A stretch of 64,000 bases of DNA from contig JABJBS010000310.1 of assembly GCA_018668695.1 (NCBI GenBank), positions 1 to 64,000 of the forward strand. The letters run 5' to 3'. A program made the translations under genes and the position numbers. How positions within the stretch are numbered: position 1 is the first letter of the stretch; each line of letters opens with the position of its first letter. Shown one piece after another: positions 51,856 through 60,053 of the stretch. Source of the stretch: Deltaproteobacteria bacterium. GTDB taxonomy: Bacteria; Myxococcota; XYA12-FULL-58-9; JABJBS01. The notes below the pieces were generated by a model that did no database searches, was not told the origin of the DNA, and saw nothing but the letters and a program-made list of their open reading frames with translations.

Positions 51856-53595
51856 TTGAAACGCGTGATCACCATGGGCCATATCTTGCTCATTATTGAC
51901 GATTCGGAAGTCGTTCGCACTGAAGTTTGGGCGGCACTACAACCCACAGCCTTGTTTGAAACATGCCTGGAGGCGAGCGACGGGATTGAAGGCTACAGGC
52001 TTCTGTTGAACAATCCGGTAAGCTTGGTGGTTTGTGATGTGGTGATGCCTGGAGCCGACGGCTATAAGTTTCTCTTACTCAAGCGAAAAGCAGATCAGGA
52101 GAAACAAGAAGTTCCAGTCCTGATGTTAACCAGTCAGTCAAGTGTCGATACGGTCGTTCAAACCATGAATGCTGGCGCAAATGACCACGTTACGAAACCA
52201 TTTCGACCCGGAGAATTGGTTGCTCGGGTCAAAACCCATCTCGAACTTTACCAAAATCGCCAGGCTTTGGAGCAGGCGAGACTTAGAGTTTCTGCATCTA
52301 AGGTGTTTCTCGAGAATGTGCTCTCCTCGATGGCCGATGGGTTAATCGTTCTGAATGAAAATGAAGTCGTGAAGCGAATCAATGATGCGATGCTGGGGCT
52401 TTTGGGAGGTGACTCTGCTGATTACGTGGGGCGCCCACTCAGGGAGATGGTTGCCACCGATGATTTGATTCACTTAACCGGTATCGAAAGCGCTTTGCAG
52501 GACCATACTGTATCCGGAATGACCGTCTCTTTGATCAGTGTTTCGGGAGAGCGCATTCCTGCTGCAGTGAGTGCTGCCAATTTAAGCTCTCTCGGCGGCG
52601 AGGATGATGGTGGATTTGTTTTATTAGTCAGAGATATGCGCGAGAGTTTTCGTGTCGCAGAACAGGAAAGTCGTGCTGTTGCGGCGGTTCGTGAAAGAAC
52701 CATGGAGCTTGAAGAAGCCCGGGACGAGATGCGAAGAGACACCGATGTGGAGCTTAAGCATGCTCGAAACCTGATTGTGCATGCGGAGAGGTTATCTGCC
52801 TTAGGGCAAATGGTCGCTGGAGTGGGGCATGAAATCGTAAATCCTATTTGGATGGTTCAAGCTGCTGGAGAAAATCTCAATAAGGAACTCAATAGTTTAC
52901 AGGACGAACTTTTCTCTATTTTGGATGACTCATCGGAAGCAAAGCAAATTCGGAATAGCTTTGATAAGCGCCTGGGTCGCATGGAAGAGTCGTTTGAGCA
53001 GAATAAGACTGCGGTTGCGCGTTTAACGGAGATCAGCGAGGCACTTCGAAATCATTTACAACAGGTGCCACCGGCAATGCCTGATGTAGATGTGAATAAC
53101 CTAATTCGTGAGTGCATGACTCTTACTCAGGCCACACTTGAACTTAACGAAGTGACCACTCATTTTAATGAGGTACCAACTCTGTGTTGTTACAGAAGCC
53201 GAGTAGGGCAATCGGTTACAGCTATTTTATTTAACGCCGCTGAGGTGCTTCAGCAGAAACATCAACGCGCTTTGGCAGGTGGGACCAACTTTGTTGGGAA
53301 AATTTCGATTGAAACACTTGCCGAGGAGCGAGACGGGCGCTTGGGCGTGGTTGTTGCAATAAGCGATAATGGTGACGGAATCGCCGAGGAGATGCGGGAG
53401 TCGGTTTTTGAAGAGTTTTTCTCGACAAAGCCTGCGGGAGCCGGGGCCGGACTCGGTTTAACGATTGCCCGGCGTATGGTGCATGAGCATAATGGTAGCT
53501 TAGTCGTATTAGACGATAAAGAACTCGGTGGTGCTCGATTTGAGCTGTGGTTGCCAGTTGGCGGCGGTTCAGCGGGGCGGACGTTGGAAGACTAA
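51856..53595 (+). CDS. Receiver-PAS histidine kinase (soluble)
   Basis: A 579-residue cytoplasmic protein. The N-terminal receiver domain (about residues 8-125) carries IDDSE, the phospho-acceptor Asp in VVCDVVMPG, and the Lys of VTKPF. A PAS domain follows (about 150-265) and a coiled linker. The kinase core (about 305-570) has GVGHEIVNPIWMVQ with the phospho-His, and ATP-binding boxes SDNGDGIAEEM and GAGLGLTIARRM. An N-terminal receiver fused to a kinase usually means the protein acts downstream of another kinase. No upstream Shine-Dalgarno sequence is clear; TTG 51856, GTG 51865 and ATG 51874 are all possible starts. There is no signal peptide or membrane helix. Confidence 0.9.
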   Translation: MKRVITMGHILLIIDDSEVVRTEVWAALQPTALFETCLEASDGIEGYRLLLNNPVSLVVCDVVMPGADGYKFLLLKRKADQEKQEVPVLMLTSQSSVDTVVQTMNAGANDHVTKPFRPGELVARVKTHLELYQNRQALEQARLRVSASKVFLENVLSSMADGLIVLNENEVVKRINDAMLGLLGGDSADYVGRPLREMVATDDLIHLTGIESALQDHTVSGMTVSLISVSGERIPAAVSAANLSSLGGEDDGGFVLLVRDMRESFRVAEQESRAVAAVRERTMELEEARDEMRRDTDVELKHARNLIVHAERLSALGQMVAGVGHEIVNPIWMVQAAGENLNKELNSLQDELFSILDDSSEAKQIRNSFDKRLGRMEESFEQNKTAVARLTEISEALRNHLQQVPPAMPDVDVNNLIRECMTLTQATLELNEVTTHFNEVPTLCCYRSRVGQSVTAILFNAAEVLQQKHQRALAGGTNFVGKISIETLAEERDGRLGVVVAISDNGDGIAEEMRESVFEEFFSTKPAGAGAGLGLTIARRMVHEHNGSLVVLDDKELGGARFELWLPVGGGSAGRTLED

Positions 53596-53634
53596 AACAC
53601 CCGAGTAAGTCTCTGGTGCGGGCATCTTAAAAGC

Positions 53635-54822
53635 TTACTTCTTAACGATGACAGAAGAACCATGGCCAAAAAGCCCTTGGTTTACGGTTACGCCTGCTTG
53701 TGCATTTTCTACTTGGCGGCCTTCAGCTTCGCCTCTGAGTTGCCAGGTAAGCTCACAAACTTGAGCAATTGCCTGGGCTGGAACGGCTTCACCAAAGCAT
53801 GCCAATCCACCACTTGGATTGACCGGGATACGACCTCCAAGGGTGGTCTCACCGTCACGAAGAAGCCCCTCGGCCTCACCGGGTTTGCAGAGCCCAATAT
53901 TTTCATACCAATCAAGTTCAAGAGCAGATGATAAGTCATAAACCTCTGCACAACTTAGATCCTCAGGGCCAATTCCAGCTTCTTCGTATGCTGCGTGAGC
54001 GATGGAATCCCGGAATAGGATATCAGGCGGAGCCATTCCCGCGGCTGAATCGGTGGAAAAGGCTGGCATTTCGATGACAGTATTGGGAAACCGAGGTGTT
54101 ACAGTGGACACAGCCGCGATACGTACAGGCTTCGTTGTATGCTTTTTAGCAAATTCCATGCTGCATAATACAAGTGCTGCTGCCCCATCACTGGTTGCAC
54201 AGATTTCAAAAAGCCTCAGTGGATCAGCCACCATAGGTGATGCGAGAACTTCTTCTTGTGTGAATTTCTTTTTGTAACGCGCGTAGGGGTTGTTGAATCC
54301 GTGCTCGCTATTTTTGACCTTGATTTGTGCGAAGTCCTCTTCGGTGGCGCCGTAAATCTCCATACGTCGTCTGGCGTAGAGTGCAAAGTAGGTAGGGTTG
54401 GTTGCGCCGAGGAGTCGAAATCGAAGCCAGTCCGGATCGTCCGGTCGTTCTCCTTTGGCGGGCCCAAAAAATCCTTTGGGTGCGGAATCGGAACCAATGA
54501 CCAGTGCAACGTCGCAAAGTCCTGCAAGGATTTGTGCGCGGGCATTGTTGATTGCATGGGCACCCGAAGCACAAGCAGCGTAGCAGCTTGAAACACGTGC
54601 ACCCGACCAGCCAAGCGCTTGTGCGAAGGTTGCACCGGAAATGTTGCCCGGGTAACCACAGCGTAGCGTATTCGCTCCTGAGATGAATTGGACATCTGTC
54701 CAATCGAGTCCGGAATCTTTTAAGGCAGCCTGCGCGGCAACAATGCCATACTCAGTGAAATTGCGTCCCCATTTTCCCCAGGGATGCATACCGGCTCCGA
54801 GAATCGCGACGTCATGACTCAT
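53635..54822 (-). CDS. Thiolase-superfamily protein (SCP-x/Ltp2-like)
   Basis: A 395-residue cytoplasmic protein of the sterol-carrier-type thiolase branch. The thiolase Cys is present (C84 in ACASGAH), as are SDGAAALVLCSMEFA and VNPSGGLACFGEAVPA. In ordinary thiolases the block EVHDxF contains a catalytic His; here it is EVYDLSS, so Tyr (Y295) replaces it. The same type of change marks the steroid aldolase Ltp2, whose partner ChsH2 carries a DUF35 domain. The gene directly follows a DUF35/OB gene with a four-base overlap (ATGA), fitting a two-subunit CoA-ester retro-aldolase or thiolase. The start is ATG 54822. Confidence 0.85.
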   Translation of the reverse strand: MSHDVAILGAGMHPWGKWGRNFTEYGIVAAQAALKDSGLDWTDVQFISGANTLRCGYPGNISGATFAQALGWSGARVSSCYAACASGAHAINNARAQILAGLCDVALVIGSDSAPKGFFGPAKGERPDDPDWLRFRLLGATNPTYFALYARRRMEIYGATEEDFAQIKVKNSEHGFNNPYARYKKKFTQEEVLASPMVADPLRLFEICATSDGAAALVLCSMEFAKKHTTKPVRIAAVSTVTPRFPNTVIEMPAFSTDSAAGMAPPDILFRDSIAHAAYEEAGIGPEDLSCAEVYDLSSALELDWYENIGLCKPGEAEGLLRDGETTLGGRIPVNPSGGLACFGEAVPAQAIAQVCELTWQLRGEAEGRQVENAQAGVTVNQGLFGHGSSVIVKK

Positions 54823-55271
54823 TGGGATTCTCCACTGCTCACGGGTTGCCACTTCCAGACCATGAATTGCTGGTCGTCTTTTTCATAGAGCGATGCGAGT
54901 GTTAATTTCATGGTCATACCGGCCCGTAAGTCTTCAACCTGAACTCCCTCGACGATTTGTCCGAGAATCACCATTTTTTCTTTCTGTAGCTCAACGGCCG
55001 CGATTGCATAGGGAACAAATGGATCAGCCTTGATGTAGGGCTCGGGCGGGGCGTAGCAGTTGTTGGTGAATGACCAGAGGACACCTTCGGTACTGAGCTT
55101 TGTTTCCTCAAGTTCCGAACTTGTACATTCCGGATTTTTGCAAAAATGAGTTTCCTTCGGGAAATAATAGGTCTTGCAACTCGTGCAGTGGCTACCAATG
55201 AGCTGGGGATTCTCGCTGTCCATTGTGAACCAGCCTTCTACGGCTGGGACTTGCTCTTTCGCGGCTTCCAT
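54819..55271 (-). CDS. DUF35/OB-fold zinc-ribbon partner of the thiolase-like protein
   Basis: A 150-residue protein of the DUF35 family: an N-terminal rubredoxin-like zinc ribbon (CTSCKTYYFP and FCKNPEC, four Cys) and a C-terminal OB-fold domain (VLWSFTNNCYAPP, FVPYAIAAVEL, VWKWQP). DUF35 subunits bind CoA esters and assemble with thiolase-superfamily proteins; known examples are archaeal HMG-CoA synthase/thiolase complexes and the steroid aldolase Ltp2-ChsH2. GAGGAGGGG precedes ATG 55271. It is translationally coupled to the thiolase-like gene by a four-base overlap. Confidence 0.9.
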   Translation of the reverse strand: MEAAKEQVPAVEGWFTMDSENPQLIGSHCTSCKTYYFPKETHFCKNPECTSSELEETKLSTEGVLWSFTNNCYAPPEPYIKADPFVPYAIAAVELQKEKMVILGQIVEGVQVEDLRAGMTMKLTLASLYEKDDQQFMVWKWQPVSSGESQ

Positions 55272-55509
55272 CCACCCCTCCTCTTCGCAATATGATCAGA
55301 TACACATCATTAGTGGGCTTGTTCTTCTATGGCAAGCGAGGTGCTCCGGCGCTTGCACAACGTTACGATTTTTCTAATTAATTTAGATGATTTGGATGCC
55401 CATGCCACGATGAAGAGGTTGAGTTCGGAGGTTCTGGTATCGAAAGGGTGACGAGGGGGTTTCTTCGACGGGCCAGCCGGGGCTATGATGATGATGGAAA
55501 AGGTTACCG

Positions 55510-56106
55510 ATGGAAAATAAGGAACAAAAACGAAGAGTTTCAGAGATACTTGGAGAGTACTGGGACGGCCTCTGCCAGGGAGGGAGCATTCCCCGAGAGG
55601 GCGACGTCGACCTAGGCTGCATCGATGAGGTGATCGACCATGTTTTCATGGTCGAGGTACTTGAGAATGCAGGCAACGAACGTTTCAAGCATTGTTTTTT
55701 AGGCCCTGCCATTACTCTGGCATACGGCGTGGATGAAACCGCCGAAGAGGTTTATGACCAGCTGGTGGGTACCTACCGCGAGCAGCTACAAATGAAGCTT
55801 GAGTGCGTAATTGAATCATCCAAGGCTTCGGATGAGGAATCTGAATTTGTGAACTCACGCGGCTTATTGATTCGGTATCGACAATGCCTTTTGCCGCTTC
55901 GAGGCAATACAACAGATGATGTTGAGTACATCTTGGGCAGCTTAACTTGGCGCAGCTATAAAGTATTTAACCGTAAAGACAACAAGCAGTTCTTTACGGG
56001 AGAGCCAATTGACGACCGCGAGAATGTTTTTTCAAGTCCGCCGCCACCTGCTCCTGTGGTTAAAAAAGGACCGCCACCGCCGGCTCCAGTGAAGAAGAAA
56101 GTGTAA
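55510..56106 (+). CDS. PAS_5-like domain protein with proline-rich tail
   Basis: A 198-residue soluble protein. Residues about 12-165 resemble the PAS_5 family (a PAS-type fold common in alpha- and delta-proteobacteria): RFKHCFLGPAITLAYGVDETAEEVYDQLVG, and RYRQCLLPLRG in the last strand. The C-terminal tail of about 30 residues contains two near-identical PPPPAPVxKKxPPPP units, which suit SH3-like or other polyproline recognition. No output domain is present. The stop is six bases before the start of the cyclic-nucleotide-binding gene, so the two form an operon. Confidence 0.75.
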   Translation: MENKEQKRRVSEILGEYWDGLCQGGSIPREGDVDLGCIDEVIDHVFMVEVLENAGNERFKHCFLGPAITLAYGVDETAEEVYDQLVGTYREQLQMKLECVIESSKASDEESEFVNSRGLLIRYRQCLLPLRGNTTDDVEYILGSLTWRSYKVFNRKDNKQFFTGEPIDDRENVFSSPPPPAPVVKKGPPPPAPVKKKV

Positions 56107-56112
56107 ACCAAG

Positions 56113-56889
56113 ATGCTTCCAGAATTGGAACTGAGTACCGCTGCTGAGAAAAGACAAGCGGGGATTAAACGTTTGGGATCATCTCTGGGCTTGGCGCTTT
56201 CTGATGCCGGCCCTAAGCACGAAACAAAAGCTGGTCAGGAACTGACTTCACTTCTAGAGGACAATTGGGTCTATCTCTCGGAAGGTTACTTAAAGGCAAC
56301 ACTTGAAGGCAGTACTCTTTGCATTATCTCACCCAAGGAGTTCTTTCGGGTTCCGGCTGATTGCGCCGCTCAGAAACTTCAAGTCATCGGAGATTTTGCG
56401 GCGACTCTTACTGTTTTGTCTGATCAGGCATTGAGTAAAGCCTTGGTCAAAAATGAATCTCACTTGAATCAGTATATTCGTTTTCAGTCATTGTACGTGG
56501 ATGCCTTAGAGTCTCTTTGCGCAGATTTGGCCGGTGGTGAGATTCGTCCCGCATTGCGTTTTGCGGTGTTTCAACCAGGAGACATTATATTGGAGGAGGG
56601 TTCGCCTGCGACCAATGTTGGTGTGATGACTCGAGGCCACGCCGTCGTCAAAGTAGATGACGCCGTTGTGGGCGAAATTCATTCAGGCGAGCTTTTCGGT
56701 GAGATGTCTTTTCTTACCGGTGAGTCGCGTGCTGCAAGTGTAGAAGCAACGAAAATTTGTGAGTGTCAATTTACAACACATCAAGATTTTGCTCGCTTAA
56801 TACAAGCGCGGCCATCTTTGATGATTGACGTAGCCAGTCAGATGGCAAGACGTATCTCGGAGCTGGATACACGCCACGCCAAGGCTTGA
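56113..56889 (+). CDS. Cyclic-nucleotide-binding domain protein
   Basis: A 258-residue soluble protein. The C-terminal cNMP-binding domain (about residues 150-250) has the phosphate-binding cassette GELFGEMSFLTGESRAASVEA, including the conserved Arg that contacts the cyclic phosphate and the Glu that contacts the ribose. The N-terminal 140 residues are helical, of unknown fold, and may be a degenerate second domain. There is no DNA-binding domain or kinase, so it is probably a cAMP/cGMP sensor acting through protein contacts. It is co-transcribed with the PAS_5-like gene, six bases apart, and converges with the methyltransferase-like gene. Confidence 0.85.
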   Translation: MLPELELSTAAEKRQAGIKRLGSSLGLALSDAGPKHETKAGQELTSLLEDNWVYLSEGYLKATLEGSTLCIISPKEFFRVPADCAAQKLQVIGDFAATLTVLSDQALSKALVKNESHLNQYIRFQSLYVDALESLCADLAGGEIRPALRFAVFQPGDIILEEGSPATNVGVMTRGHAVVKVDDAVVGEIHSGELFGEMSFLTGESRAASVEATKICECQFTTHQDFARLIQARPSLMIDVASQMARRISELDTRHAKA

Positions 56890-56912
56890 GAGTCTCTAAA
56901 CTTACCGATTTG

Positions 56913-58709
56913 CTATATGAGTTCCAGTTCCTGAGCGAGCGCTCCCGGAATAAAGAAATGGTTTACGCTGATGGCTGGATTAAATCCGTCTTGAGGTGCG
57001 TAAGGGAAAATGGTTCGAGTTCGGGTGGTATAATTATCCAACGGAAAATATCCGGCATGGCTAGCACATTGATGCCAGCTCATCGGCAGCTCTGGTCCCA
57101 TTTCGGGGCCTGGCCCTTTGCGTGCAGGTCGTAGACCTTGACCTGAACGCTCATGAACGTATTTAAAACCGGCGTGATATGTGTTCCAGGCGGTTTCGAG
57201 CAGATGCTCCACACTCAGTGCGCTCTCTTCCGTAAAAAGTAAAATCAGCCCGGCGTCGTGATAACCTCTAAATATATCGATAACCCGTTCATCGGTTTGT
57301 CCACGAACCTCATGAAAACCGTTTCCTACAATCATCACACCATACTTGGGGGAAAGCTCTCTCTCTCTGAGGTAGCTGAGGAGGATTTGAGGCTGACCTA
57401 TGTCTGCACCAGACAAAAAGCACATCTCTTTAGGTAAATGGCCTTTGCGTTGTTCTGCCTGAGCACTGTCTATCGATGCCTGTTCTAAATCAGCTCCCAC
57501 GTAGGAAATGGTGTTGCCATTCTTTTCAAATCTTTGGCGGGTAGCTTCGCCGCGTCCCAAGGCATGCTCGATGTATAGATTGTATGAAAATCCGGTATCC
57601 TTACAGAAACTATCCAAGGACTCATTGATTTTCTCAAAAGAGGAACGATTGGCAAGCTGACTTGCGGCGACGTTTGGCCCTCGCTGGACGTGTACCTGTT
57701 GCCGACCTTTATTGAGAATCTCCTCCAGGTGGTCCATGTAAGGTTGATAAGCTTGGATAATACCAAAGGGACCTGTCGCTCTTGCAAAGACGCGCCGCCC
57801 TATACTCGTAGGTACAAAGGACCCGTCTAGGTACTTTGCGACTCCCGCATTTTGGAGCAACTTGATGAGGGGTGTTCCAATAGGTGTGTCGCGCCACTGT
57901 TTTTCAATTTCGTTGATTGGGTTTCCGGAAGCCAGTGCCAAGGAACAAGGGCTTTGGTGCATACCAAGCAGTACAGGTACCCAGCGGTAGCCCAAATTGA
58001 TTTCGTCCCATGTAGCGGACCAGTGCTCTCGGGGGATAACTTCCGGGCCTGGTGCCCTTAGGAAATCGGCCAGCCGCTTTGTGGTGGCAGGGTCCAAAGA
58101 TTCCTGGTTAAAAAATCTTGTCCATTCACCGGGAGTAGAAAAGGGCAGTGGTAACGTGTCGATCTGCGATTTTTGAAGCAACGTCAGCACACGGGGCTCG
58201 GTGGAGGTATGGTAGCGCCCACCTCTCTCAACCAGATAGCCCCGCGAGAGCAGGAATTTGAGGTCGATTTTGATTTCGTTTTCTAAGAGTCCGCAGTTTT
58301 CGGGACTAATACCTTCTTGAGATAGAACCGCTTCAATCAATCCGATTTTTTGCCAAGTTTGGAATACCTGTCGTAAGAGCCAAAGATCGGGCGGGGCGGT
58401 TACTGCAGCAGTATTGAGAATGGTGCGAACAACTTTGGCGGCAGACTCGAGGTTGGCGTGTGCATCTATATTGAGATGTGGCGCGGATACTTCACAGAGC
58501 ATGTCCACTGTGTCGCGAACCACTTGTCCGCCTTGGAACAAAAGTGGAAGTGTATCTCGTAAGCTTCTGAAGAGATCGGCTTCGAGATACGGATAACCTG
58601 CTGAAGAGAACCCTACTTGCCCCAGTAGAACGGGAGCTAAAGCATTTGCCAGAGGGTATGCATGACGGTCGACGGCTGAAAGAAAGCTATGCGAATACGA
58701 CGTTTCCAC
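56913..58709 (-). CDS. Large SAM-methyltransferase-like protein (AprA-related)
   Basis: A 598-residue soluble protein, probably in two parts: an N-terminal helical and winged-helix-like region (about 1-330) and a C-terminal Rossmann-like methyltransferase domain (about 350-598). Features of the latter include FSYNLYIEHALGRGEATRQRF, SYVGADLEQAS (an acidic SAM-contacting strand) and YGVMIVGNGFHEV. It resembles AprA-like methyltransferase regions from polyketide assembly lines, but no synthase or other biosynthetic gene is adjacent. The start is GTG 58709 with a weak ribosome-binding site. The substrate is not predictable. Confidence 0.65.
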   Translation of the reverse strand: METSYSHSFLSAVDRHAYPLANALAPVLLGQVGFSSAGYPYLEADLFRSLRDTLPLLFQGGQVVRDTVDMLCEVSAPHLNIDAHANLESAAKVVRTILNTAAVTAPPDLWLLRQVFQTWQKIGLIEAVLSQEGISPENCGLLENEIKIDLKFLLSRGYLVERGGRYHTSTEPRVLTLLQKSQIDTLPLPFSTPGEWTRFFNQESLDPATTKRLADFLRAPGPEVIPREHWSATWDEINLGYRWVPVLLGMHQSPCSLALASGNPINEIEKQWRDTPIGTPLIKLLQNAGVAKYLDGSFVPTSIGRRVFARATGPFGIIQAYQPYMDHLEEILNKGRQQVHVQRGPNVAASQLANRSSFEKINESLDSFCKDTGFSYNLYIEHALGRGEATRQRFEKNGNTISYVGADLEQASIDSAQAEQRKGHLPKEMCFLSGADIGQPQILLSYLRERELSPKYGVMIVGNGFHEVRGQTDERVIDIFRGYHDAGLILLFTEESALSVEHLLETAWNTYHAGFKYVHERSGQGLRPARKGPGPEMGPELPMSWHQCASHAGYFPLDNYTTRTRTIFPYAPQDGFNPAISVNHFFIPGALAQELELI

Positions 58710-58956
58710 ATCTTATTGAATCAATTATTGCTCCAGATGGTCAAGAGCTGAGCACGACACCAATTTTTTCGACGATGAATCAGCGCCAATTTGAATTCTT
58801 TGTATGGGCTTGGTGAGGCTTTAGCAGCGCTTTTCTCTTGAACATCATGGTCGCCATCGATTTCGTACAAGATTCACTTAGAACGGCTTACATGGCCCTT
58901 TAGAGCTTGCAAATAAGAGATCGTTAGAGAGGCGTGAGCTATTTGATAGCGAATCT

Positions 58957-60027
58957 TTAACGAACTTGGCTGCTGGCGGCGCCATAGAATGAGAGGCCTG
59001 GGAACTGATGCAACAAGGTGCCTGAATATGTTTCGCTGTCTAGTAGGATGAGCTGGCCAGATCCTGTGAAGCCAAACATATTTCCCCACGCGGCCGTCAA
59101 GCCATAGATTCCAGAAAATCCAGTACTGCCTACCACAGTGGCCGCACCCGTCGTGGTATTGATTTGAACGAGGTCATCGCCATTGGTGGCGCCAGTTCCG
59201 TTGGAGGTCATAAAGAGACCATCACTTTTATCGACGACGCAGTCTCCGCTGGAGTTGAATTGGGAGCCCATATTACCAACAAGCTCAAACGTACCCGTGG
59301 TGAGATCCACCGAGTAGGCATTACTCCCAGAGGTTGCGAATGCGCGACCTGTCGAGTCGATTGCAAACCCGTTGGCTGTACCAGCCATTCCTGAGATGGA
59401 ACTTACGATGGACCATGTGACTGTTTCCTCATCGTAGACGTAAAGGCTGCTGGGGGTAATCCCATATAGAATACCTTCCGTACTTGTATCAAAATCGAAA
59501 AGGCCGGGTACTGTAGATATCTCTGTAATGGTTCCCAGAAATGGTTCGACCTCATAGAGCGTGGAGGCGGTGTGAGCATAGACGTTACAAGTAATACCGT
59601 CGTTGATAATGGTGCTGCAGTCGTTATCTAGAAAGTCACAATACTCTAGTTGACCTGGATTGACATAGAAGTTCCCATCTTCGCAGTCATCACCGCCGCA
59701 TTCATAGCTTGCGTATCCATCTTGGTCGACGTCGCAGGCGGGGTCGATGGGATCTGGTTCAGGCTCCGTATCAGTAACATCGGATTCATCGGTATCTGCA
59801 GGGTCATCATTTGCCTCTGTGGCATCCGAGGCGTCGGACGGGTCCGAATTCTCAGCAGGGTCTGCAGGATCATCTGCAGCGGCTGATGGGTCACTTTCGT
59901 CAGCGTTGGGTGCAGTGTTACCTGACTGAGCTGGTTCGTCTGGAGAAGTTGCAGGGCCAGTGTCTGACGCTCCACATGCCGTGAGTAATAATGAAATAAG
60001 AATGAATGCCAGTGGGCGTGGCGTCAT
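58957..60027 (-). CDS. MopE-like metal-binding motif lipoprotein
   Basis: A 356-residue lipoprotein (lipobox LLLTAC) with a linker of about 70 residues that is extremely rich in Asp, Ser, Ala, Pro, Glu and Thr. A MopE-like metal-binding motif follows (about residues 95-145; CDVDQDGYASYECGG, DCEDG, PGQLEYCDFLDNDC), with alternating Asp and Cys suited to copper or calcium. The C-terminal 200 residues form propeller-like beta repeats (GITPSSLYVYD, GTANGFAIDS). GGGGGA precedes ATG 60027. It is the next gene after the M1 peptidase on the same strand, 26 bp away, so the two could be co-transcribed. Confidence 0.83.
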   Translation of the reverse strand: MTPRPLAFILISLLLTACGASDTGPATSPDEPAQSGNTAPNADESDPSAAADDPADPAENSDPSDASDATEANDDPADTDESDVTDTEPEPDPIDPACDVDQDGYASYECGGDDCEDGNFYVNPGQLEYCDFLDNDCSTIINDGITCNVYAHTASTLYEVEPFLGTITEISTVPGLFDFDTSTEGILYGITPSSLYVYDEETVTWSIVSSISGMAGTANGFAIDSTGRAFATSGSNAYSVDLTTGTFELVGNMGSQFNSSGDCVVDKSDGLFMTSNGTGATNGDDLVQINTTTGAATVVGSTGFSGIYGLTAAWGNMFGFTGSGQLILLDSETYSGTLLHQFPGLSFYGAASSQVR

Positions 60028-60053
60028 GATTTTCCCCCATGAAAATTGTTTGG

